A stretch of 64,000 nt of DNA, from assembly GCA_040381035.1 (NCBI GenBank), contig JBEIHY010000004.1:9273-73272 (forward strand). The letters are read 5' to 3'. The notes beneath the pieces were generated by a model. The model worked only from the letters and a program-made list of their open reading frames with translations, did not search any database and was not told the origin of the DNA. The DNA is from REEB506 sp040381035 (GTDB taxonomy: Bacteria > Pseudomonadota > Alphaproteobacteria > Caulobacterales > Aquidulcibacteraceae). The translations under genes were made by a program, and so were the position numbers. This document shows, piece by piece, positions 52,628-61,986 of the stretch (positions are counted from its first letter, which is position 1; every line of letters begins with the position of its first letter).

Positions 52628-53145
52628 CCCCGACGCTGACAACCGAACGGCTGATCCTGCGACCGCTGGCGCTCAGCGATGCGGCCCGTTTTGCACGGCT
52701 TGCCGCCGACCCTTGCGTGGCGCGGATGACCGGCACGTTTCCGCTGCAGCAGTCCACCGTCATAGCGGAAGGCTGGATCCTGATCCGGCTCGCCCGCGAA
52801 GCCGCCGGCTGGCCGGATGCGGTATTCGGGATCGAGCTGCCAGGGGAAGGGCTGATTGGTTGCATCGGCGCCAATCCCGCCAAGGGCAAGGTCGAGATCG
52901 GCTATTGGCTCGGCCGGCCTTTTTGGGGGCGCGGTTTTGCCAGCGAGGCGCTGAAGGCGGCTACGGCCTTCGCCGCCGGCTTGGGCCTTGGGCCCGTAGT
53001 GGCCAGCCACTTTGTCGACAACCCGGCGTCCGGTCGGGTGCTCGAAAAGGCCGGCTTTGCCCCAACCGGCGAGGTCGCCCCGTATTTCAGCCTCGCCCGC
53101 GCCGCCAAGACCCCGTGCCGCTTTCTGCGGTTTGTGGGGGTCTAG
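52624..53145 (+). CDS. GNAT family N-acetyltransferase (copy 2)
   Basis: 173 residues, RimJ/RimL-like. TERLILRPLALSDAARFARLAADPCVARM start, GYWLGRPFWGRGFASEALKAA for CoA binding, HFVDNPASGRVLEKAGFAPTGEV near the end, mirroring copy 1. ATG 52624 overlaps the previous stop. Substrate unknown. Confidence 0.86.
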   Translation: MTPTLTTERLILRPLALSDAARFARLAADPCVARMTGTFPLQQSTVIAEGWILIRLAREAAGWPDAVFGIELPGEGLIGCIGANPAKGKVEIGYWLGRPFWGRGFASEALKAATAFAAGLGLGPVVASHFVDNPASGRVLEKAGFAPTGEVAPYFSLARAAKTPCRFLRFVGV

Positions 53146-53663
53146 GCCGCATTCAGGAAAAGTGTGTGCGGTTTTCCGTCCGAATGCGGTCTCTTCTGAA
53201 ATGCCAGCGCCAGCGGCCGCCCCGGCGAGGGCCGGAGCGGTTGGTTCTGGCTGGATAATGGCCCGGCTTTGGGCGGCGCGCGGGCTTGAACGGGGTCCGG
53301 CTTGCTCCCGGCCCAACCAATGCCGGCGGCGGCGACGTTTTGAATTGCGAAGGGAGCGTTGGCGGGCGCGCCGGCGCCGCCAGCCGCGCGCGCCACATGC
53401 GCCGGACCCGGATAATGGCTCTTGAACCACACCAGAAACGCCGGATCGTCGAGATCAGGATCGGCCACGCCGTCTTGGGCCAGTGTTGCGCGGATCGTCT
53501 GCGCCAGCGCCTGCTCCGTGCGTTCCACCACGGCCACAAAGCGCGCCGACGGCTTGCCGTGGCGCCTGGCGCCACGCCAGCGCGTGAGCAGCGCGAACAG
53601 CAGATTGATGTGACAAAGCGGGGACATGGCGTTGACCATGGCTGTGATCTTGGCCGGGCGCAC
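53142..53663 (-). CDS. Hypothetical protein
   Basis: Up to 173 residues. The N-terminal half (INLLFALLTRWRGARRHGKPSARF, VVERTEQALAQTIRATLAQDG, DPAFLVWFKSHYPGP) reads like a real small globular protein; the C-terminal part is Pro/Ala-rich. No family recognised. It ends against the GNAT stop. Overlapping ORFs in other frames exist, so the call is tentative; the start (53663 or 53637) is uncertain. Confidence 0.4.
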   Translation of the reverse strand: MRPAKITAMVNAMSPLCHINLLFALLTRWRGARRHGKPSARFVAVVERTEQALAQTIRATLAQDGVADPDLDDPAFLVWFKSHYPGPAHVARAAGGAGAPANAPFAIQNVAAAGIGWAGSKPDPVQARAPPKAGPLSSQNQPLRPSPGRPLALAFQKRPHSDGKPHTLFLNAA

Positions 53664-53801
53664 AAGCCGGTCGAATTGCGGCGGGCGACTTGGCGCCCGC
53701 GCCCTTGCCGCCCTTAGCGGCGCTGCACGCCGCCGCGCGGATTTGCCCCGGCCTTATCCCCCCACACGCACGCACCGGCTGTTTGTGGCGCGCCAATCTG
53801 C

Positions 53802-53807
53802 TAAAAT
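53802..53807 (+). promoter_or_regulatory. -10-like hexamer before Uma2 copy 1
   Basis: TAAAAT six bases before the ATG, at the same distance as TATAGT before copy 2; no Shine-Dalgarno sequence is visible. This suggests a leaderless transcript. Confidence 0.4.
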
Positions 53808-53813
53808 GGCCGC

Positions 53814-54377
53814 ATGACCGCCCCCATCCGCAACCCCATCAAACTCACCGACGCCCAGTACGAAGACATGGCCCGGCGCGGCGCGTTTGTCAGCGTCGGG
53901 CGGGTAGAGCTGCGGGGGGGGATCGTTGTCGCCATGAGCCCAGAGCATTATTCGCACGCCACGATCATGTTTGCGCTGACCCAGGCCTTGGTTCACGCGC
54001 TTCCCGGCGCCTCGAACTTGCGCGCCCTTAACGAGATTTCGTTGCGGTTTGGCGGCCATTTCCAACCCACCGCCGACATCGTTGTTTTTGACCCCGCTTT
54101 GGTGGCGCCCGATCTTGACGGCCCGTTGCCGGGCGGCGCGGTGAAACTGGTCATCGAGGTCGCGGACGCTTCACTCAGTGACGATCTCGGCCAGAAGCTG
54201 ATCGACTATGCGCAGTCGGGGCTGGCGGAATATTGGGTCGCCGATGTCCGCGCCCGCGTAATTCATCAGGCCGCCGAGCCAACGCCGGACGGCTATCGCC
54301 GCCGAAATGTCGTGCGCTTTGGCGAGCCGGCGCCGGCCCTGACTCTGCCGCTGGCGCTGGATACTTCAGCGCTTTGA
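53814..54377 (+). CDS. Uma2 family endonuclease-like protein (copy 1)
   Basis: 187 residues, DUF820/Uma2, a PD-(D/E)XK-type fold common in cyanobacteria and scattered elsewhere. The fold core is visible: HFQPTADIVVFDP (active-site Asp), AVKLVIEVADASLSDD (E-x-V/A strand) and GLAEYWVADVRARVIH. Nuclease activity is assumed from the fold; the biological role is unknown. It is about 75 percent identical by eye to the next gene. Confidence 0.85.
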   Translation: MTAPIRNPIKLTDAQYEDMARRGAFVSVGRVELRGGIVVAMSPEHYSHATIMFALTQALVHALPGASNLRALNEISLRFGGHFQPTADIVVFDPALVAPDLDGPLPGGAVKLVIEVADASLSDDLGQKLIDYAQSGLAEYWVADVRARVIHQAAEPTPDGYRRRNVVRFGEPAPALTLPLALDTSAL

Positions 54378-54481
54378 CACGGTCCGGGCAGGGTTCGTAT
54401 GACCCAGTTTTTCAGTCCGTGAGCCGAACCGCATTGATGCGATGAATGCCGGCGGGCCGTTCGAACGCGCGATAAGTCTGC

Positions 54482-54487
54482 TATAGT
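54482..54487 (+). promoter_or_regulatory. -10-like hexamer before Uma2 copy 2
   Basis: TATAGT six bases before the ATG, in a context (TCTGCTA...) shared with copy 1. The duplication evidently included the promoter. Confidence 0.42.
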
Positions 54488-54493
54488 AGGGCC

Positions 54494-55060
54494 ATGAACG
54501 CTCCTGTCCGCACCCCCGTCAAACTGACCGACGCCCAGTACGAAGACATGGCTCGGCGCGGCGCGTTTGTTAGCGTCGGGCGGGTGGAGCTGCGCGGGGG
54601 GATCGTTGTTTCGATGAGTCCGGTGCATTTGACCCACTCGAGCTGCATGATGGCGCTGCTGCGGGCCTTGGATCGCGCGCTGCTGGCATCGGGATTGGCG
54701 CTTGAAGTTAATCCGGAAGTTTCGATCCAATTCGGCGCCGGCTTTCAGCCGACGGCTGACATCGTGGTGTGGGACAAGGCCAGCCAGTTCAACGGTCCGG
54801 ACGGCCCGTTGCCGGGCGGCGCGGTGAAACTGGTGATCGAGGTTGCGGACGCTTCGCTCAGTGACGATCTCGGCCAGAAGCAGATCGACTATGCCCAGGC
54901 GGGGCTCACGGAATATTGGGTCGCTGATGTCCGCGCCCGCGTGATCCATCAGGCCGCCGAGCCAACGCCAGAAGGCTATCGCCGCCGCAATGTCGTGCGC
55001 TTTGGCGAGCCTTCGCCGGCCCTGACCCTGCCGCTGGCGCTTGATACTTCGGCGCTTTAG
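54494..55060 (+). CDS. Uma2 family endonuclease-like protein (copy 2)
   Basis: 188 residues, same domain and motifs as copy 1 (FQPTADIVVWDK, KLVIEVADASLSDDLGQKQIDYAQ, LTEYWVADVRARVIHQAAEPTPEGYRRRNVVRFGEP). The ends are nearly identical to copy 1 while residues about 45-75 differ, as expected for a diverging recent duplicate. Confidence 0.85.
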   Translation: MNAPVRTPVKLTDAQYEDMARRGAFVSVGRVELRGGIVVSMSPVHLTHSSCMMALLRALDRALLASGLALEVNPEVSIQFGAGFQPTADIVVWDKASQFNGPDGPLPGGAVKLVIEVADASLSDDLGQKQIDYAQAGLTEYWVADVRARVIHQAAEPTPEGYRRRNVVRFGEPSPALTLPLALDTSAL

Positions 55061-55140
55061 CCGCCACTCCACTCTGGCCTTTTGCTTGCACCCCGGCTAT
55101 GCCCCGGCCGCCCCCGGCGAGAACCGGGGCAGGGCTGAAC

Positions 55141-55866
55141 ATGATTCTGGCGGTTGATAATCTGGTCAAGACGTTCGGGCCGCGCCGGGCGGTCGACGGC
55201 GTGAGCTTTGCCGTGGTCGAGGGCGAGGTGGTCGGCCTGTTGGGCCCCAATGGCGCCGGCAAGACCACGACCATGCGGATGATCGCGGGCTTCCTGGAGC
55301 CGGACGCCGGCACGGCCAAGATTTTCAATATCGACGTTGCCCAGGATCGTCGCCGCGCGCAGGAGCGGGTCGGCTATCTGCCCGAAGGCGCGCCGGTCTA
55401 TGGCGAGATGACGCCGCTGGAGTTCCTCGATTTCGTCGCCCGCGCACGGGGCCTCGATAAGGACAAATCCCGCAACGCGGTCCGCCGCGCCGCCGCGGAC
55501 GCCAATCTGGGCGACAGCATCGAGCGGCCGATCGAAACGCTGTCGAAAGGCTATCGCCGCCGTGTGGCGCTGGCGGCCACGCTTCTGCACAATCCGATGC
55601 TGATGATCCTCGATGAGCCGACCGATGGCCTCGATCCCATTCAGCGCCAGGCGGTCCGCGGCCTGATCCGCCGCCTCGCGCAAGAGCGCGCGATCATCAT
55701 CTCGACCCATTCGCTGGAGGAGGTCGAGGCGGTGTGTACCCGCGCCATCATGATCCATCACGGCAAGATCATTGCGGACGCCAAACCGGCGGAGCTGGCG
55801 GCCCAGTATGGCGGGCTGGAGGCGGCGTTTGCAGCGCTCACCGGCGGTGAGGAGGGCGTGTCGTGA
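55141..55866 (+). CDS. ABC transporter ATP-binding protein (GldA-like)
   Basis: 241 residues. Walker A GPNGAGKTT, Q-loop, signature LSKGYRRRVALAATLLHNP, Walker B LMILDEPTDGLDP and H-loop in ISTHSLEEVE. Related to GldA/CcmA-type ATPases of ABC-2 systems. ATG 55141 (MILAVDNLVKTFG) is chosen over the extension to 55099. First gene of a four-gene overlapping operon; substrate unknown. Confidence 0.9.
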   Translation: MILAVDNLVKTFGPRRAVDGVSFAVVEGEVVGLLGPNGAGKTTTMRMIAGFLEPDAGTAKIFNIDVAQDRRRAQERVGYLPEGAPVYGEMTPLEFLDFVARARGLDKDKSRNAVRRAAADANLGDSIERPIETLSKGYRRRVALAATLLHNPMLMILDEPTDGLDPIQRQAVRGLIRRLAQERAIIISTHSLEEVEAVCTRAIMIHHGKIIADAKPAELAAQYGGLEAAFAALTGGEEGVS

Positions 55867-56597
55867 ACGGGCTATTGGCGGTGTATCGCCGCGAACTGAC
55901 AAGCTATGTGTCCACGCCGACGGCCTATGTGTTCGTCGCGGTGTTCCTGTTTGCCATCGGCGCCTTCACCTTCCAGGTCGGGCAGTTCTTTGAGCAGGGC
56001 CGCGCCGATCTCGGCGGCTTCTTTCTGTTTCATCCCTGGCTGTTCATGGTGTTTCTGCCGGCGGTGGCGATGCGGCTCTGGGCGGAAGAAACCCGCGCTG
56101 GCACGGCCGAAATTCTGCTTACCTTGCCGACGCCGACCTGGGCCCTGGTGGTCGGCAAATTCCTCGCTGCCTGGACAGTGGCGGCGGTGGCGCTGGCGCT
56201 GACCGTCCCATTATGGATCAGCGTCAATCTGCTTGGCCTGCCAGACAATGCCGCGATCTTTGTCGGCTATCTCGCCAGCCTGCTGATGGCCGGCGCCTAT
56301 ATCGCGATCGGTTCGGCGATGTCGGCGCTGACGGCTTCACAAGTGGTGGCGTTCATCTTGGCGGTGCTGGTGAGCTTTGTGTTCACGGTCTCGGGTACGC
56401 CGCTGCTGCTGAATTTCTTTCAGGGCGCGCTTGGGCCCGCGGCGATGGAAACGGTGGCTTCGGTGTCGATCCTGGCGCACTTCGACGCTGCCCAGCGCGG
56501 CGTGATCGAGCTGCGCTCGCTGGTGTTTTTCGGCTCCCTGATCGGGCTGTTTCTGGTCTGGACGGCGCTTGCCGTCGATGCACGGCGGGGAGGCTGA
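55863..56597 (+). CDS. ABC-2 type permease (GldF-like)
   Basis: 244 residues, six transmembrane helices, with the start GTG overlapping the ATPase stop (GTGA). RRELTSYVSTPTAYVFVAVFLFAIGAFTF and WLFMVFLPAVAMRLWAEETRAGTAEILLTLP are typical of the GldF/NosY-like permease family. It probably forms a complex with the neighbouring ATPase and GldG-like protein. Confidence 0.9.
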   Translation: MNGLLAVYRRELTSYVSTPTAYVFVAVFLFAIGAFTFQVGQFFEQGRADLGGFFLFHPWLFMVFLPAVAMRLWAEETRAGTAEILLTLPTPTWALVVGKFLAAWTVAAVALALTVPLWISVNLLGLPDNAAIFVGYLASLLMAGAYIAIGSAMSALTASQVVAFILAVLVSFVFTVSGTPLLLNFFQGALGPAAMETVASVSILAHFDAAQRGVIELRSLVFFGSLIGLFLVWTALAVDARRGG

Positions 56598-56600
56598 AGA

Positions 56601-58436
56601 ATGTCTGCACGCCGCTATGCTTTGATCCTTGCGCTGGCGCTGCTGGTTGCGTTCGTTGCGATCAATGTGGTCGTGTCGCGGCTGACGCCGGGCGCGCGCC
56701 TCGATCTCACCGCGAGCCAACTTTACAGCGTTTCCAAGGGCACGCGCGAGACGCTGAAGGGCCTCGCAGAGCCCGTCGATCTGACGCTGTATTATTCGCG
56801 CGAAGCGGGCGAAAGCGTGCCGCAGGTGCGCAGCTATGCGGCGCGCGTGCGGGAGTTGCTGCAATCCTATGTCGGGATAAGCAAAGGCATGGTGCGGCTG
56901 CGCGAAGTCGACCCGCTGCGCTTCACCGAAGCGGAGGACCGCGCCGTTGAGATGGGCTTGCAGCCGTTCAATCCCGGCGGCTCCGGCGATCCGATCTATT
57001 TCGGCCTGGTCGGCGCCAATGCCGTGGATGCGCGCATCGCCATTCCGTTTTTCGCGCCGCAACGTGAACCGTTTCTGGAATATGAGATCACCCGTCTGAT
57101 CAGCGAATTGGAGCAGCCGCGGCGGACGAAGGTGGCGATCGTGTCCAGCCTGCCGCTCAGCCCCGATATTGCCCGTGACCCGCGGATGAGCCAGCAGGCG
57201 CGGCAACCTTATTGGCTGCAGGAGCTAGCGCGGCTCAGCGATGTGCAGATTTTGCAGCCGGGCTTTAGCGCTGTTCCCGAAGATGCGGCCGTCATCGCAG
57301 TGATCCAGCCTTGGGCTTTGTCAGACGCTGAACAGCGCGCCATCGACCAGTTCATCATGGCCAAAGGCCGCGCCTTGATCGCGCTCGATCCGGCTTCGAT
57401 TGTGTCGCAGGCGCCTGGCGCGCCGCCGCTGGCGGCGACCATATCGGCGCTCGATCCGCTGCTGGCCTCTTGGGGCGTTGCCGTGTCGCGCGATGTTGTG
57501 CTGGACCGGGAAGGCGCGCTCTATCTCGGCCCCGATCAGCCGCCGCAACCTTTGTTTCTCGATATCGCCGCCGATCGCATGAACCGCGCCGATCTGGTCT
57601 CAACCGCTTTGACCCGCGGCATGAGCCTGGTTGCTGCCGGGGCCATCACCGATGCGCCCGTCGCTGGCGTTACCGTCACGCCGCTTGCCAAAACCACCGC
57701 CAACACCATGCGCCTGCCGGCCAATCAGGCGCAGATGCTCCCACCGGGCCAGGCGCTGTTGGCGGCCTGGGCGCCAACCGGGCGGCGCGAAACGGTTGCG
57801 GTGCGGATTTCCGGCGCGCTGCAAAGCGCCTATGCCGGTGCGCCGCTGGCCAAGACCAAAGGCAATGCCGAAATCATCTTGATCGCCGACGCCGACTTTC
57901 TGGATGATCGCCTCTATATCGACAGCCGCGAAGGCCCTCAGCGCGACAATGGCGCCTTCCTGCTCAACGCGCTGGACCAGCTCAGCGGCTCGGATGCGCT
58001 GATCTCTTTGCGCTCGCGCGCGCCGTCGCTGCGCCGGCTCACCGAAGTGGACAAGATGCGGGTTGCCGCTCAAGCGCGCGTGGCGGAGGCCCAACAGCGG
58101 CTGCGCGAGGAATTGGCCACCACCGAACAGCGCCTCGCCGCGTTGCAAAGCAAAGGCGCGGGGTCTGGCTTTTTCCAGGGCAATCTGGGTGCGGAATTGT
58201 CCGGCGCAGAACGCGGCGAGATTGAACGCTTCCGCGCCCGGATCGTGGAGGTGCGCGGCCAACTGCGCGCGGTGGAGCGCAGCTTCCGCGTCGATCTGGA
58301 TCGGCTGCAGGGTGTGTTGATGCTGGTCAATGTTTGGCTGGCCCCGATCCTGGTGATCGCCGCGGGTGTCTTTGTCTCCTGGCGGCGGCGACGCCGCGCG
58401 CGGCCGGCAGCCAAGACGGAGGCGCTAGCGCCATGA
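56601..58436 (+). CDS. GldG-like ABC auxiliary protein
   Basis: 611 residues. N-terminal transmembrane helix (ALILALALLVAFVAINVVVSRL), large periplasmic domain with LDLTASQLYSVSKGTRETLKGLAEPVDLTLYYS and VAIVSSLPLSPD, coiled coil about 480-570 (RVAEAQQRLREELATTEQRL), and a C-terminal helix (LVNVWLAPILVIAAGVFVSW) with basic tail. Matches the ABC_transp_aux/GldG family. It lies 3 bp after the permease. Gliding itself is not implied. Confidence 0.87.
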   Translation: MSARRYALILALALLVAFVAINVVVSRLTPGARLDLTASQLYSVSKGTRETLKGLAEPVDLTLYYSREAGESVPQVRSYAARVRELLQSYVGISKGMVRLREVDPLRFTEAEDRAVEMGLQPFNPGGSGDPIYFGLVGANAVDARIAIPFFAPQREPFLEYEITRLISELEQPRRTKVAIVSSLPLSPDIARDPRMSQQARQPYWLQELARLSDVQILQPGFSAVPEDAAVIAVIQPWALSDAEQRAIDQFIMAKGRALIALDPASIVSQAPGAPPLAATISALDPLLASWGVAVSRDVVLDREGALYLGPDQPPQPLFLDIAADRMNRADLVSTALTRGMSLVAAGAITDAPVAGVTVTPLAKTTANTMRLPANQAQMLPPGQALLAAWAPTGRRETVAVRISGALQSAYAGAPLAKTKGNAEIILIADADFLDDRLYIDSREGPQRDNGAFLLNALDQLSGSDALISLRSRAPSLRRLTEVDKMRVAAQARVAEAQQRLREELATTEQRLAALQSKGAGSGFFQGNLGAELSGAERGEIERFRARIVEVRGQLRAVERSFRVDLDRLQGVLMLVNVWLAPILVIAAGVFVSWRRRRRARPAAKTEALAP

Positions 58437-59464
58437 TGAATCCGCTGTTTGAAGAACGCCGCCGGCAGGCGGCTCTGGCGGTGGCGTTTGCCGCTGTCGC
58501 TGCGATCGCGGCGTGGCTGGTGGTTGGGATGCAAGGCGATCGCCTGCGCGGCGCCAAGGGCGCAGGTCCTGCCGCACCGGCCTTCGCCGCCAACGAGGCG
58601 GCCGCGCAAGTCATCGTCATCGCCAGCAAGGATGGCGGCTATCGCATCGCTAAAGGCGCCAAGGGCTGGGCCATGGCCGACCGCGGCGAGTTCCCGATCC
58701 GGCGCGAGCGCCTGGCCGCCTTCACCGAAACCCTGGCCAAGCTCAGCTTCGACCGGCCGCTGACGCGTGATCCGAAAAAGCACGCCCGCTTGGGCGTGGA
58801 CGATCCGGCCAAGGGCGGGCGCGGCGTCAGCGTGCAGGTGCAGGACGCCAAAGGCGGCCTGATCGCGGACTTGATCGTGGGCGCAAGCCCGGATGGCCGC
58901 TCCTATCTGCGCCGCGTTGGCGAGGACCAGGTGTGGGCGGCTAATCTTGATCTTCCCGATCTGCGCCGGCCTTCGTCTTGGCTTGATCTGACGCCTTTGG
59001 AAGTGGCGGTTGATCGCATTGGCCGCGTTGATCTCGCGCCGGCGATCGGGGCGGGCTACAGCGTCGTGCGCAACGATGCGGGCGGCTTTGCGCTGGCGCG
59101 GCCTTTTACCGATAAGCCGCTGACCGGCGCGCGCACGCCAGACGATGTCGCTGCCGCCTTAACGCGCCTGCGCCCGGTTGATGTTGCGCCGGCGCCGAAT
59201 GTGCCGGGCCCGCCGTCGGCGCGCGCGGTGCTGCGGACGTTTGATGGATTGGTGATCGATGCGGAGCTGCATCAGCACAAAGACCAGCCATGGCTGAAAC
59301 TCGGCGCGCGCGGCGAGAACGAAACCGCCGCGGCCGAAGCCGCCGCGCTGAACTTGAAGATCGGCCCTTGGGCCTATGAACTCGACGCGGCTGAGGCTGA
59401 CCGCATCGCCCCGCCGCTGGAACAGCCCGCCCTGCCGCCGGCGCCCACGCCGCCGCCGGGATGA
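58433..59464 (+). CDS. DUF4340 domain-containing protein
   Basis: 343 residues. An N-terminal transmembrane helix (ALAVAFAAVAAIAAWLVVGMQ) followed by a periplasmic DUF4340 domain (GYRIAKGAKGWAMADRGEFPIRRERLAAFTETLAKLSFDRP). ATG 58433 overlaps the GldG-like stop. DUF4340 proteins regularly end GldA/F/G operons; the joint role is unknown. The C-terminus is Pro-rich. Confidence 0.86.
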   Translation: MMNPLFEERRRQAALAVAFAAVAAIAAWLVVGMQGDRLRGAKGAGPAAPAFAANEAAAQVIVIASKDGGYRIAKGAKGWAMADRGEFPIRRERLAAFTETLAKLSFDRPLTRDPKKHARLGVDDPAKGGRGVSVQVQDAKGGLIADLIVGASPDGRSYLRRVGEDQVWAANLDLPDLRRPSSWLDLTPLEVAVDRIGRVDLAPAIGAGYSVVRNDAGGFALARPFTDKPLTGARTPDDVAAALTRLRPVDVAPAPNVPGPPSARAVLRTFDGLVIDAELHQHKDQPWLKLGARGENETAAAEAAALNLKIGPWAYELDAAEADRIAPPLEQPALPPAPTPPPG

Positions 59465-59523
59465 GGCGGGCGGTTGCGCGCCCGGCAGGGCGGGGTGCAT
59501 TGTCCAAACACGGATGATCGCAA

Positions 59524-61719
59524 TCACGGCGCCTTGGGAGCCGCAAGCCCAGTATGGGCTGCCAGAAAGGCCCATCGGTCGGCGCTTTCGGCAATGATCT
59601 TATCGGTCGGTTTGCCAGTTCCGTGGCCGGCGCGGGTTTCAATGCGGATCAAACGCGGCTTGCCGCCGACCGGGAAAGACCCGCCCTGGGCGGCCTGGAT
59701 GGCGGCGGCGTATTTGAACGAATGGCCGGGCACGACGCGGTCGTCGGTGTCGGCGGTCGTCACCAAAATCGCCGGATAATCCACCCCCGCTTTGACATTG
59801 TGCAGCGGCGAATAGCTTTTCAAAAACGCTGTGTAGGTGGGATCGGCCGGGTCGCCGTAATCGTCGGTCCAGAACCGGCCGGCGCTGAACTGCGCATAGC
59901 GCATCATGTCCATCACGCCGACTTCCGGCAGCGCTGCAGCAAACAGATCCGGCCGCTGATTGAGCACCGCGCCAATCAACAAGCCGCCATTGGAGCGGCC
60001 CTGGATCGCCAAATGCGCCGGCGCCGTCCAGCCACTGGTGCTGAGATATTCCGCGGCGGCGATGAAATCATCGAACACATTCTGCTTGTTGAGCAGTCGC
60101 CCGCCATTGTGCCAGTCTTTGCCATATTCATTGCCGCCGCGCACATTGGCCAATGCGAAGACGCCGCCCATCTCCACCCATTGCAGCCGCGCGATCGAGA
60201 AGCTTGGCGGCTGGGACAGATTGAAGCCGCCATAGGCGTACAGCAGCGTTGGCCGCTGGCCATTGGGCGTCACATCCTTGCGGTGGACCAGGAACATTGG
60301 CACGCGCGTGCCGTCTTTGGAGGTAAAAAACACCTGCGCCACGGCGATGCTGTTGGGATCAAATGGCGCCTTGGGCTGGCGGAACAGGCTGACTTCGTTC
60401 TTGGCGCTGTCATAGCGATAGATCGTGGTCGGCATATTGAAGCTGGCAAAGCTGAAGAAGGTTTCCGGATCGCCGGCTTTGCCTTGAAAGCCGTCTGCCG
60501 TGCCAATGCCGGGCAGGTCCACGCGGCCAAGCGGCGCGCCGGCGAGGCTGAAGCGGCGCACCTCGGTTTTGGCGTCCACCATATAGGACGCGATCACCAC
60601 ATCGCCGATGCGGCTCGCGCCAGTCAGCACGCTTGTGTCCTGCGCAACAATCTCCACTGTCGCGATGGTTTTCGCGCGCGGATCAATCGCCACAATGCGC
60701 CCGCGCGGCGCGTCCAGATCAGTGCGGAACAGCAAGCGCCCGCGGCCATCCTGGCCGACCAGCGCGTAGTCGTTTTTGAACCCAGTTATGATGGTGCGCG
60801 GCGTTGGGCGCTTGGCGCGCTGGTCAATCACCACAACTTCATAGCGCTCGTCCGTGCCTTCCCAGACCACAATCACGATCCAGCGGCCATCATCGGTCAC
60901 TTGCGTGGAAAAGCCCTGCTTGGGCGCTTGCGGCCGATCATAGATTTTCACATCCGCACTTTGCTGCGTGCCAATACGATGGCGATAAACCGCCTGATTG
61001 AAATTCAACGCCGTAAACATCTCCGCCTGCGGCGGCTGCGGATAGCGGGAATAGAAAAAGCTCTTGGAGTCTTTCGCCCAGGTGATGCCGGTGAATTTCG
61101 CCCATTTCACATCGCCGCCGACCTGCTGGCCGGTGGCCACATCGATCACCCGGATCATGCGCCAATCGCTGCCGCCATCCTGCACTGAATAGGCGAGCAG
61201 CTTGCCGTCCGGGCTTGGGGCCTGATCGTCCAGCGCGGTTGCGCCGTCTTTCGACCAGGCATTGGGATCGATCAGTTTGCGCGGCGCGTCGTTCAGCCCA
61301 TCCTGGACATACAGCACCGCCTGGTTCTGAAGCCCGGTTTGGATGCGATAAAAGTAGCTGCCCTTGGCGGCGTCCGGCACGCCGAACTTGTCGAAATCCC
61401 ACAGCGCCTTCAAACGCGCCTCGATCGCGGCCCGCCCCGGCAAAGCGTCAAGATAGGCGCGCGTGGTTTGGCTTTGCGCCGCGACCCAAGCCGCCACGTC
61501 CGCGCTGTTGCGCACATCCTGCTCCAGCCAGCGATAAGGATCCGCGATTTTAACGCCATGGATCTCATCGACCTGATCGACGGTTTTGGTCTGCGGATAG
61601 GCAATGGCGGGCGGTTTGGCGGGGCTGGGCGCCTCTATTGCGGGCGGCGGCGGTGGTGGGGCGATGGCGCACCCGGCCAACTGAACCGACACAGCAGCGC
61701 AAAGCAGAAACGAGCGCAT
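59524..61719 (-). CDS. Prolyl oligopeptidase family serine peptidase, lipoprotein
   Basis: 731 residues. A lipoprotein signal ends in LAGC (RSFLLCAAVSVQLAGCAIAPPPPPP), so it is probably anchored to the outer membrane or periplasmic. N-terminal seven-bladed propeller region, then an alpha/beta hydrolase domain with catalytic Ser in GRSNGG, Asp in TADTDDRVVPGHS and His in AGHGTGKP. Family S9A, cleaving short peptides after proline. ATG 61719 is chosen because the signal peptide starts there; the longer frame runs to 61887. Confidence 0.93.
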   Translation of the reverse strand: MRSFLLCAAVSVQLAGCAIAPPPPPPAIEAPSPAKPPAIAYPQTKTVDQVDEIHGVKIADPYRWLEQDVRNSADVAAWVAAQSQTTRAYLDALPGRAAIEARLKALWDFDKFGVPDAAKGSYFYRIQTGLQNQAVLYVQDGLNDAPRKLIDPNAWSKDGATALDDQAPSPDGKLLAYSVQDGGSDWRMIRVIDVATGQQVGGDVKWAKFTGITWAKDSKSFFYSRYPQPPQAEMFTALNFNQAVYRHRIGTQQSADVKIYDRPQAPKQGFSTQVTDDGRWIVIVVWEGTDERYEVVVIDQRAKRPTPRTIITGFKNDYALVGQDGRGRLLFRTDLDAPRGRIVAIDPRAKTIATVEIVAQDTSVLTGASRIGDVVIASYMVDAKTEVRRFSLAGAPLGRVDLPGIGTADGFQGKAGDPETFFSFASFNMPTTIYRYDSAKNEVSLFRQPKAPFDPNSIAVAQVFFTSKDGTRVPMFLVHRKDVTPNGQRPTLLYAYGGFNLSQPPSFSIARLQWVEMGGVFALANVRGGNEYGKDWHNGGRLLNKQNVFDDFIAAAEYLSTSGWTAPAHLAIQGRSNGGLLIGAVLNQRPDLFAAALPEVGVMDMMRYAQFSAGRFWTDDYGDPADPTYTAFLKSYSPLHNVKAGVDYPAILVTTADTDDRVVPGHSFKYAAAIQAAQGGSFPVGGKPRLIRIETRAGHGTGKPTDKIIAESADRWAFLAAHTGLAAPKAP

Positions 61720-61911
61720 GGGGATCCTTAGCAATTCAAATGGATGCATATCGAAGATCAATTTCAAAGACCTCTCGGCTGCATGCAAGACCAAACCGCT
61801 CCGCCGGCGAGGCGCCTTCGCCTTGGTCGCGCAAACACCCTTGCCAAGCCCCGTGCGTTCTGCCAAAAGCGCCGCTCGCCGCGGCACTGCCCACGGCGCA
61901 CCCCATTGGAT

Positions 61912-61986
61912 GCGGGCGTAGCTCAGGGGTAGAGCATCACCTTGCCAAGGTGAGGGTCGGGCGTTCGAATCGCCTCGCCCGCTCCA
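61912..61986 (+). tRNA. tRNA-Gly (anticodon GCC)
   Basis: Acceptor stem GCGGGCG / CGCCCGC, D-arm AGCTCAGGGGTAGAGC, anticodon stem-loop TCACC-TTGCCAA-GGTGA giving GCC, T-arm GGGCGTTCGAATCGCCT, discriminator T and encoded CCA. The downstream sequence is degenerate mobile DNA, so the gene is a candidate integration site. Confidence 0.95.
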
